Source: Epinephelus fuscoguttatus (taxonomy: Eukaryota; Chordata; Actinopteri; Perciformes; Serranidae). From it: 64,000 nt of DNA. Positions 12,500 to 33,900 of this stretch are shown here, piece after piece. Location: the NCBI RefSeq assembly GCF_011397635.1, contig NC_064772.1:13717035-13781034 (forward strand), read 5' to 3'. The notes beneath the pieces are model-generated. The model searched no databases and was not told the origin of the DNA. It was given only the letters and a program-made list of their open reading frames with translations. Within the stretch, counting starts at the first letter, position 1; every line of letters begins with the position of its first letter. Both the position numbers and the translations under genes were made by a program.

Positions 12500-13215
12500 T
12501 GTTTCTCTGAATTGACGATATTATTATTATTATAATTTTGAGAAAAGTTTTATGACACAAAAATTACACTCTTTTCCTGAATTAACGAGATAATGTCGTA
12601 GATTGTCATTTTTCTGAAACATCCAGGTAATTTTATAAATTCTCGTTTTTACTGAATTCACGAGATTGTGTCAAAGTCTCATTTCTCAGAATTAATAAGA
12701 TAATTACATCAACTCTTGTTTTTCTAAATAAATGAGGTCAGGTAATTTCACATTTTTCTGAGTGAACAAGATATTTCATCAAATCGTCCTTTTTCTGAAT
12801 TTACAACTTAATGACGTAATTAACAACATTCTTAAATTATTGGGATTAAGTTGTTAATTCTCGTTCTTGTTTTTCCGAATTAACGAGACCATGTAAAATT
12901 CTTGTTTTCCTAAATTAATGAGACATAGTTCAAATTTCTCTGAATGAAAGAAATATTGCTGCAAAATTACAACATAATGTCGTAAATGTTGTAATGTCTT
13001 GTTTTTCTAAATTAACAAGCTCATGTTGTAAGTTCAGGTTTCTCTGAATTAATGAGATATAGCCATAAATTCTTGTGTCTGTAAATTAACGAGATAATGA
13101 GGTAAATTTTTGTTTTTTTTTTAATCTACAAAATTATCTCGTAAATTTTCATTTTTCCATATTAACAAGATCATCTCGTAAAGTCTTTTTTTTTTTAAAT
13201 CAGAGATAATAATCT
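12500..13215. repeat. Degenerate satellite array (CTGAATTAACGAGATAATGTC type) in acbd5 3' UTR
   Basis: About 15 divergent units share the core CTGAATTAACGAGATAATGTC, followed by GTAAATTCTCGTTTTT-like sequence, at uneven spacing of roughly 35-65 bases. Motifs such as CTCGTTAAT and ATTAACGAG are mutually complementary. The array lies between the acbd5 stop and its poly(A) signals, so it is probably transcribed in the 3' UTR. Confidence 0.7.
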
Positions 13216-13980
13216 AATTTAGAAAAACACAGCAGATTTTTTTCCTCAAGTGAACGAACATATAACGCTTCCGTATAGCTTTGTATAGGTTAGACAAGGT
13301 TAGCGAGACTTCTCATCACCTGTCCTGCTGCATATCAGTCTGTGCTTTATGTCAAAGTGGACTCCACTTTAAATTGTTTTCCAAATAGAAGAAGTGCCTC
13401 AACATCATAAGGTACACTCATACTGTAGGTGGTGTTATGATTTCTTACATTAACACATTGTAGCATAACTGTTCCAGTGCTGGACCAAATGAACATGAAT
13501 CATAACTACCCAGTGAGCCATAAGGTGGTGAGACTCTCTGACAACCTCATCGTCCACTCAGCTGATTATTAATGCATAACACTTGTCGCTGTCTGTGTTG
13601 TTTACGCTGTCACGTTTTTCTATATTGTATAATTTTAATGTGTGATGTAATATGTTTGTACAAATAATTGTGGAAAGATTTTGTGTGAGTGATAGTAATC
13701 CTTAATTGTTTGCAAAGCAGTGTGACCTATGTAAATTGTAAACAAATAGCTGTACAGTTCAGATGAAAATGCAGTATTTTAATTGCATTCCCATGTTTTA
13801 TTAATATAGAATACTATATCATTTACAAAGGTGTGCATCTGCAATAGCACTAATCTTTCCAGAGCCATTATGTTTTAATAAAAAAGTAATAGTTTACCTT
13901 TCTACTGAAATGTACTAAGGCTTTCTCACCCTCTCTGCCTGTGGATAGAGTGGTGTTTGCATGTGATAATCCAAGCCTCA

Positions 13981-13986
13981 AATAAA
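13981..13986 (+). terminator. Likely acbd5 poly(A) signal
   Basis: AATAAA followed by T-rich sequence. An alternative AATAAA is at 13,877. Use of either gives a 3' UTR of about 2.1-2.2 kb that contains the satellite array. Confidence 0.5.
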
Positions 13987-14029
13987 GTTTTCATAAAGCA
14001 TTCATTTGTCCACATTACTTCAAAGACAC

Positions 14030-14915
14030 TGTTTGACATTTTGGGAAATATGTTTATGCTATTGTCTCAGAGTTAGATGAGATGAAAATGCTTTCATGTT
14101 TGTACAGTAAAGATGTCAGGGTTTCCAGGGGTCCTTGAAATCCTTGAAAGTTTGTGAATTTGAGGGGGAAAATTAAAGGCTGTGAAAGTTTCAGACATGA
14201 CATTGGTGACTGAAAATTTATATTTATATATCAATTTATATTTTTAAGTTAATTTTAAGTTTTAAAGTTTTATATTTTTTTGTGCAAGAATATTAATTGA
14301 GGTTCTTTTGGGGTTCTTTTTTTTTTTTAACAATGTTGCTTAGGTTAAGTTGAACTACCCCCAACTTTTACTTTAGCAGCACTTGGCTGCAGCCCAGAGT
14401 GGCAGCTTTTCATAGACATTGCATGGGAGCTCACTGCATGCTGCATTTTTATATTACTACTACTTCTGCTGTCTACATGTTTCTCTCCCAAGTCCCATGT
14501 CATTTTTTAAAGCACCACCTACATCAAGAAAATGTGACATTTAAGTGCTTGTTTGAGTGACTGAAGTAATGCCATGTTAGGTCCTATAATTGAAGGGAAT
14601 AAGGCGGGGAAAGTCCCTGAAAAGTCTTTGAATTTGATGCTTTAAAAAGGCACGGAAATGCTGGACGTATCATACAGGTAGCAGACAGTTAGCTCAGCAC
14701 AAGATGGAAACAGAAGGAAACAGCTAGCCTGGCTTAATTATAAGGTATCAAAATCTGCATGACTATGCCAACAAATAGTATCTCCTATAAAACTACAACG
14801 TTTTACACTTCAATGTTTATATGAATAAAAAAGAACACACAATATAGACCTGCTTTGGACAGAGCCAGAATAGCTGTTTTCAGTCTTTGTGCTAAGCTAG
14901 CTAGCTAACCAATGC
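14030..14915. mobile_element. Fish inverted-repeat DNA element with a second element nested inside
   Basis: The outer element starts GACATTTTGGGAAATATG and resumes at about 14,680 with GTTAGCTCAGCACAAGATGG...AACAGCTAGCCTGGCT. Its far arm reads GGACAGAGCCAGAATAGCTG and TTTGTGCTAAGCTAGC, the inverted counterpart. Between about 14,118 and 14,670 lies a different repeat starting CAGGGTTTCCAGGGGTCCTT, with related TCCCTGAAAAGTCTTTGAAT inverted near its other end. The interpretation as a nested insertion rests on recognising both families. Confidence 0.5.
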
Positions 14916-15532
14916 TTGGTTGAATGCTTTTTAAGAACTTTTAAAGATATTTTGTGAGGAAATTGATACTGACAATACTGGACAAATCATCTTTTTATTA
15001 TTCAAGCATTGCAGGTAAGAATCAAAGTTAGTAACTTGCTGTATATGTGATCCCGTGCAGAGGTATGTTTTATGTAGGAATATGATTATAAAGCATGTTA
15101 GGTCAAACTACATTTTGCTGACATGTAGTGCAAGTATACAGTAAAAAGTATTATGTTAAGTGGTAGGTTTAAAGAATTGTAACATTAAAGATGTGGGCTT
15201 TCACGCAGAAGAGCTTGACTCATTTTAAGAAAAAAAATAATAAATTTAAAGATTGATAAATGAAATCGGACCAAATGTTTTACACAAACATTGGTTAGGT
15301 TTTGCAAATTTAATGTAATGACCTTTAAGGCCTGCTATTTCTAAAGCTTGATTAAAGACATCTTAAGACCTTTTAAGGACTTGCAGGCACCTTGTTTATC
15401 TGACAGACAAATAATTTAACAAATTGTCCTTTAAACATGCACCATTTAAATTTACATTTTATCCAAATGTAGTCAGTGATGTTTTTTCATTCAGCAGAAA
15501 AGGCACAAAGAACATCATGTTACAAACACAAT

Positions 15533-15538
15533 TTTATT
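15533..15538 (-). terminator. Likely mastl poly(A) signal
   Basis: TTTATT on the plus strand is AATAAA on the minus strand, about 770 bases past the mastl stop. The interval 13,990-15,530 separates the convergent acbd5 and mastl 3' ends and holds no gene that I can see. Confidence 0.45.
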
Positions 15539-16304
15539 TGTATTTTACTTTTTTCTCAGAATGCACAACATAAAATTTTACGAGTACTTGGGAACCTAGT
15601 TAACTTATCTAAAACATAACTAGTAGTGTTGGAAATGGACAGGAGATCACATCAAAATTACAAACACAAATGACATAAAAGCAGCAAAAACTGTTCACAA
15701 CATGACACTGAATGTTATTAAGAAGATTTACATATGAAACACATTATTGATGAATATATTAGCTTGTTTTTCTTCAGTACTGCACCCATCAAAGAGCTAA
15801 TCATTTAGGGGGCCTGCCCACCCAGTCTGCCCAGAGCAGGGGAACATTACAGTGATGAACAGTACAGCAACAAATGGAGTGCATCAGCATGGAGAGTTAA
15901 CATCAGGCAGTAAGAGCCACATTCTCATACAAAGTTATCAACGTTTAATCAGTATACCAGAAATTAAAGCCTATCATAAAGTAAAGCAGTAGCAAATATG
16001 ATTTTGCTAGTATAAGGATCTAATACTATGTAATATGGCAACATTAAGTTTTAAAAATGTAACAAATTAAGCAGTCAACAGATTCAACTTTCTTCTGACT
16101 CTTCTGACCGGTGATTGCACAGAGGTAAAATGTTTTTTAAAAATATACAACCTTGAACAGAGAAACAACCAGAATCCCCATCATTACCATGTATTCATTT
16201 GTACAATTGATTCAGAGTTTTTCTACAATGAAAACACACGCCTCATTAACAGCCAAAATGTATTGACAGGCTGCTTTTCTAAAACTTAACTGTTATGACT
16301 AACT

Positions 16305-26859
<10,555 letters not shown>

Positions 26860-27920
26860 TTTGTACAAGTTTTCAAATGAGGAACTGCTAACTAGGTCAA
26901 AGTAAACACTTGCATGTTGAAATAACAACTTCGGGTTTGTTTTGAAATTTTGAATTGACTGCTCCCTCGCGGGGTCCTCTAACCTCTCGTTTCATTTAGT
27001 TGTTCAAGTAACTGCCTGGGTGTAAATCAGTCATGTTCTTGATGGGTGATGAAATTAAGTGTCAGTCATCAAATAAATAAATATTTAAAAGCTTTTTAGT
27101 GTATTAACATCTGTCAAAACAAGAGAACGATACGGTATATTTTTAATATAAAGTTATTATATATTTATTTTAACGGGGTTTTGTATTTTTTTTTGTTTGT
27201 TTTGCTCCATATCGTTGTCGTTTTTACTCCAAGCTGCTGTAACAGTGAAAGTCCCCGACAACATCAATACATTACTCTATCTATTTATCTATCTATCTGT
27301 CATTTTGATATTTTAATTTTGATCAGGCAGTAAAGAAAAACTTGAACAGTAAAGCTAAAAAACACACATACACCTATATCTATGCTCTTGCTCGTTTAAT
27401 GCCTTTATTGTTCTTTTTTATTATTTTGTTGTAGCATCATTTCCACCATTGGTGCTATTTTATATCTTTTGTCTTTGTGCATCTATTCCCTAACTCAATT
27501 TGTATATTTTTCTTGTATTACAAAAAAACCTAAAAGAAAAACAAAAAAACTGTATTGACGGCAGTGTTTATTTATTTGTGTAGGGCACACAACGGAAAAA
27601 AAGTTGTATTTTTGCCTTGTAACGTTACCGTTTAAGCATTTTAATATTTTTGATTTACATAAATTTGCCGTTTGAGGTCCTCAAGCGATGTAGTGACGCA
27701 ACCTCCAACCGGGAGTATTGGCTTGACGTCACTTTGTAGTCCATTTGACCTCAGATGCCGGAGGATCCATTTGCTGTTAGCTAAGCTGCTGAAAGTTGTG
27801 TAACAAGGAAAACAAAAAGGACACCGCTCGCGGGAAGACTCGTTCATTTGAGTTAAATAGAGGGTCCCTCCTCACACATCAACCCTCCAACTCTTTATTC
27901 TTTATTATAATTCGGCAAAA
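26860..27920. promoter_or_regulatory. Shared mastl/yme1l1 head-to-head promoter region
   Basis: The two start codons are divergent and 1.06 kb apart. The middle (27,050-27,640) is AT-rich with short simple repeats such as CTATCTATCTATCT. The flanks near each ATG are GC-richer (27,660-27,890 and 26,940-26,990) and probably hold the two start sites. No TATA box is evident. Confidence 0.5.
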
Positions 27921-30900
27921 ATGTTTTCACTGTCAACGTCGTTTCAACCACAGCAGGTAAGCCGACAGTATAGCCGTTTTTGTATTTAGCTAACGTTAGC
28001 TAATGTGTGTTCTTCTGACAACGTATGTCTTTTAGTTACAAAATCATTGTTGCCCAGGCTGGACTGTTATGGAAGTTGTAGCAACAAGAAACTCTGTCTT
28101 TTGTTGTTTATGTCTTGTCTTCATGGTCAATGACAACCTAACACGGCTAATGTTAGCATGAACAGCTAACGTCATATGTCTTCATAATCAGCCCATGCTT
28201 ACGTCACGTTGTCATAGTAAGCCACTTTAAAGCCGTGAGCCCCGACACGCTTTGTACGTGCGGTTTCGGTCATGACTCAGACCATTAGATATATCTGTAA
28301 AGAGCTGGGCTTTTAGAAAATTAAAGTGTTGTAACTTAGTTTTTAAAGAGTTTAGGTTATGTAACTGGCACACGTCTGACCTATGGCCATACTGTTCTCT
28401 GATTGGCAAGCAGCATAGAGTTAGCCTGAATAACAGTGATATAACCGTCCTGTCCCACTGTCTTGTCTGGAGGATTCACATAAAACCCAGTAAAAGTGAT
28501 GATAAATAACAGATTACACATCTGATAATGTGTGGAAAGACTGTTCTTCACCCTCTCCTGTTTGTTTCTCTGCCAGATGATAGTGCCCCTCAGCCAGCTC
28601 ATCAATGCCCTCCACTCTCTGAAGAACTCAGCCACAGCTTCAGTCCACACCCTGCACAAAGACTTCATTCCAGAGCACAGTTCTTATTTAAAAGAGGTGA
28701 GATGACACCACACATACATGACATAATTCCATGTGGATACAGTACGTAATCATCAATGTCTTTAGTTTGAACTTGTATGTCTTAACATGCACTGTTTTGT
28801 TTATTTTGTTGGTAATACTGAACAATGGTTATGTTGAACAACCAGCAGTAAACAATATAAAGTGTCAGTAGCAATAAGATTATTGGATTTTGTTCTGAAG
28901 TCACTCTTTGTAAGTGAGAACCCTTTTTTAAAGAGGATTACACTTTGAGCAAACACATCAAGCAAGACAAATCCACAATGAGTGATCGCTACAAAAGCTT
29001 TTTTAAATATGCCTTTCATCATTCATTTAATTAGGTTTTCCTGCAAAAAGAGGATCTTCAACAGTAGCATTTTCCTTAACCACACAGTAATAATCATAAA
29101 AGCATGCATGTATGCTTTAAAAGCTTTTCCAATTTAACCCAAGTTAAGAAATGTATTTTCAAGCCAACCAGTACCTCTTTGTCTTGCTCATTCATTTACA
29201 AGCAAATTGTTTTGCACATCCCATTGTGCTGAAGCAGGTCTAACTTGTGCTATCAGGATGTAAATTTCCATACGTCTTTAAAAAAGTGAATGAGCCGTCA
29301 TTTTTTTAGTTTTTTTAAAGACTCTAAAAGCCATGTGCATGCACTGATTGTCTTTAAAAAGGTGTAGATAACCTTCTTTTACTCTTCTTTCTTCACAGCC
29401 TAGCGTGAGTCTGAGGGATCTTGGCCTGTCAGACATCAGGGTGAGTCAGCTGGATGAGCTGGTCAGCAGGTTACTGCCTATACCAGGACCAGAAGAACCT
29501 CCCACTGTCCCTTCAACATGGAGGTCAAGTCACGTTTCTACAGACAGCTTCTTTCATAACAAGCATGGTGAGCAGCTCAGGCTCATTGTTTTCTTTGAAA
29601 ATCTCACTTTATGAAAAGCCGTTGTATCTGAGATGATTGTGTTACTAAAGAAAACTAAATGTACACATTTATCAATGTATTATATCACGTTAAGTGAAAC
29701 AAACCATTTTGCACTTTTTGTCTGACAGGGTTTTCACACAAACGAGTGGGGGTTTTTGGCTCCCCAATATTCCACAGACAATACCACAGTCCTCTAAAAG
29801 AAGCCTGTGCAGAGCTACAATTCCTGCCTGGTAAGAAACTTTGTACACTGAAAGAGTGAATTCAGTATTTTTCAACCTTCAACCTTCTCATGTTTTTGTG
29901 TCTAAGTGGCTGGTGGGAACAACAATTTCTGAAATTGGTCCAGTAATGAGCGAGACAGCAACAATTAGGGCATGAGCTCACCGATTACGTCCACTAAAAG
30001 TGTTTTGTTTTTTTTGCCACTGACTCAGACTGTTATTCTAAGTGTCTGTCAACATTATGGAAAGGATCCCTTCAGAGACAGACCTTTTTATTAAAGAGGA
30101 AGATCCTTTTGTTAAACAAGAAACAGCCCTGAAATTGCCATTGCCAAAGCACCAGACTCCATTTAAATAAACTGTAATTTTAGTGTGTGTACAGCCAGCA
30201 TATTGGCAGAAGTAACTGGGTGGTTTTATTTCAACCGAACCAGAGCTGTTTATTGTCGGAACAGTGGAAAGAAGAACCAAGATGTTTTTCATCAATACAA
30301 TTACTGTTTATTTAAATCGAGTCTGGTGGGTTTGGCGATGGCGGCTTCACGGCTGTTCCTGGTTAAACAAAAAGGTTTATCTCTGTAGGGATCCCTTTCT
30401 TTAGACACAGAGAATAATAACTGAGCATGTCTATGACAAAACAAGCACTCTAAGTGGACGTAAATTGATGGTGCGAACATGCCGAGTAGGTGACATTGCA
30501 GCCTGTTTCATGGTTGGTCCAGTTAAAGAAAATATTGTTCCCATCAGTCACCTAGACACAAAACTGTGAAAATATCCAAACTTATCTATAGTATGTGAAT
30601 GAATGGCTTGGTATTTTAAAGTTGTATTTAATGGAGTTTCTTTTGGGCTTTCCATATGTGTTTCTAATTAGTATGGGTCCAGAGTCGAGGTTTCAAGACA
30701 CTGCGAACAAAGACCAAGCGAATGGAGTCTGCGTATGATGGTCCAGTGGAGTCTGAGGCCTACACACCAGCCTTCATGAAGGTCAGCAAACAGTAGTGGG
30801 ACCTACTGGAAGTTGCTCTGTATTAACAAAGTCAATGGGGGTTGGACAAAGGAAGTGAAAAAGGCTGTATTTTAAAGCTTTACCAACTATTTTCTCCCTC

Positions 30901-33900
30901 TGCTTCCCACACAGGGATTGCTTCACAGGGAAAAGGGACCAGAAGCACAATCACTGGAGCAGCTGATGAAACAAAAGAACCTTCCAGATAACCAGCAGGA
31001 AGCTTTCAAGACGGGTTTCACCGAGGGGTTCATGAGGTCTCAGGCCTTCACTCAGAGAACACAAGGCATGTGACAGGAGGCAGCGTTGGAGAAAAAACAC
31101 ACAGAGAGATTTATGATTGACATAAAGGATAACTCGTCTTTGTCTGTGCTCTGTTTTGACAGACTCGCTGAGGAGAACCAGGTTGATCCTGTTCGTCCTT
31201 CTCCTTCTCGGTATTTATGGCTTGTCAAGAACCCCGTTTCTCTCGGGTAAAGGCTCCTTTTCTGATGCTGGTTTGTGTCAGTTTTTATTCTCTCCTATGC
31301 TTGCAAATCAACTCACAACCCTACGTACACACTGCAAATAGAACAAAGCTTGTTAGTGTCTCCAAGGATGTAAAAGTGTTTTACTTGAGGCCACTTTCAG
31401 CTGAAATATTTGATATGTTGTTAATGTGTAACTGAAGTTAATACCTTAAAGTGTAGTGGATAAGATGTGATGTCTGTCCTGCGGTGTGCATGTAGGGTTT
31501 GACTGATTACTGTGATGCATATTTATGTGTAGTAAGTAATACCTAAGTATCTATATCAAATACATATGTTTTATACCAGTTAGCTGGATGTATTAGAATG
31601 TATAATAGCATAAATTTGTAGTTTCTTAGTATTAACATTTTACCACAGTAAGAATATTGTAGCTGTGTTGTCTGTCATTGTGAGACACTGTAAAGAAATG
31701 GAAAGTTTTTCTGGTTTTATTGTACTGAACCTGTTGTTTGGGGATTTCACAGTGAGGTTCCGCACCACATCTGGTCTTGACTCAGCAGTCGACCCCATCC
31801 AGATGAAGAATGTGACATTTGAGCATGTCAAAGGAGTGGAGGAGGCAAAGAATGAATTGCAAGATGTTGTCGAGTTTCTCAAGAACCCCCAGAAGTTTAC
31901 CGTTCTGGGTGGAAAACTGCCTAAAGGTATTTTATATTTTTTCCACTTTATATATGTTTTTATTGTCCAGGAAAATGCACACATTTGACAATACTCCTAT
32001 ATTTTTCCTGATGTGCTGTTATGTTATTCTAATTCTGTTTCCTCTGTTATTCTCTCAGGGATCCTCCTCGTTGGTCCACCAGGCACAGGAAAGACTCTGT
32101 TAGCACGGGCTGTAGCAGGGGAGGCTGACGTGCCTTTCTACTACGCCTCCGGATCAGAGTTTGATGAGATGTTTGTGGGCGTCGGTGCAAGCCGAATCAG
32201 GAACCTTTTCAGTGAGTTGGCTGGATGTGAGAAATGTGAGTAACCAGTTAAGGATGTATGTAAACAACTACAATCTCTGTCTTTTGTTTTGTGGTTTGCA
32301 GAAGAGGCAAAAGCTAATGCTCCCTGTGTCATCTTCATTGATGAGTTGGACAGCGTTGGCGGGAAGAGGATCGAGTCTCCTATGCATCCCTATTCTAGAC
32401 AAACCATCAACCAGCTGCTGGCTGAAATGGATGGGTGAGTTTTTTTGGCTGTTGATGTTTTAAAATGGCATAATGTAAATAAAATGTTGCTGTCAATAAC
32501 TTTCTACTTCCTGTTTTCAATGTTTTGTTATTTTACAGGTTTAAACCAAATGAAGGCGTCATTGTCATTGGTGCTACAAACTTCGCAGAGGCTTTGGATA
32601 AGTATGTTTACATTTCTTTTCTTTTTTTTTTTTTTTTTCTTTTAAGATATTTTTTGGGGCTTTTTAGCCTTTAATGTATAGGACAGACAAGCGTGAAGGG
32701 GAGAGAGAGGGAGGGAGTGACATGCAACAAAGGGCCACAGGCTGGAGTCGAACCCGGGCCGCTGCGGCAACAGCCTTGTACATGGGGCGCCTGCTCTACC
32801 ACTAAGCCACCAGCGCCCCTACATTTCTTTTTTTAACCTCTTGTTGAACAACCAGTTTGAAATGCATTCTGAAATAAGGTCAATCCATACAATATGTACC
32901 GTAGTAGTAATTCATGTTTACAAAACTGTTCCAGTTTTTAACTTCCTATTCTGACCTTTACTCTGACAGATGCCTCGGGCTGTTTTATCCCTGTGGCCTT
33001 GTCCTAGTAGTAACACTGTCTGCATGGAGCCATTTCATGTACACAAATGACAAAACAAACACTCTAAATGTAAATTAACCACTGACCTGTTTTATATCCA
33101 CTACAGTAATATAACAACCTAAAGCCACACAATGATTTTTGTTTGCACATTTTTATGGCGAGTTTAATTAAATTGTGCTGTGCAGTGGAAAACAGCTTTG
33201 TTTTTATTTATTTTTTTTAGTTTATCATTGCAAACTTAGCTTGATTCAAAGGAAGAGCATCAGTTTCAGACATTATTATGGGTAGGCATGGAACAATATG
33301 AAAATTTTATTTCACAATTATCCTAAAAGAAGTTATGATTGAAATATTATCCCAATAATCATCAAAATATGCTTAAAACTCTTGATGGCACTACAATATA
33401 CTTGAATTACTTTATCTTTCATTTTGTTAAGAAACAAACATGTTTATTCCATCACAGATAGAACACAGAGCTTTTTTCATGAACATCCTTTTAGTAGAGA
33501 ATGGAAACAGTCTTAAAAAGCCAGAGTTTTGAACTATTTGAAGTGGTATCAAATATTTCTGTAAGAAATATGCCAATGCTTGACTAAGAGTCTTATTGTT
33601 AGTTGTCCAGCAGTCTCTTTGGGGCTGCTGGACATGATATTCATGATCATCGCGATAATGGAAATTCACCACAATGAAGTTACTTTTCGTGTCTTTATTG
33701 AGATCTGCTATAAAATCTGTATCACCCCATCGGTATTTGTGGGACACTCCAAGCACAGAAACAAGTAGAGCAAGCCAGTAGTATCACATGGTATTGTTTT
33801 AATCTTAATACTACTTTGCTACTATTTTCCAGCGCTCTGGTAAGGCCAGGAAGGTTTGACATGCAGGTGACGGTCCCTCGCCCCGATGTGAAAGGACGCA

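Noticed and set aside
32740-32820. Possible tRNA gene on the minus strand
   Set aside because: A and B boxes are present, but the segment is the head of a SINE with body, A-rich tail and target duplications, and I could not fold a convincing cloverleaf.
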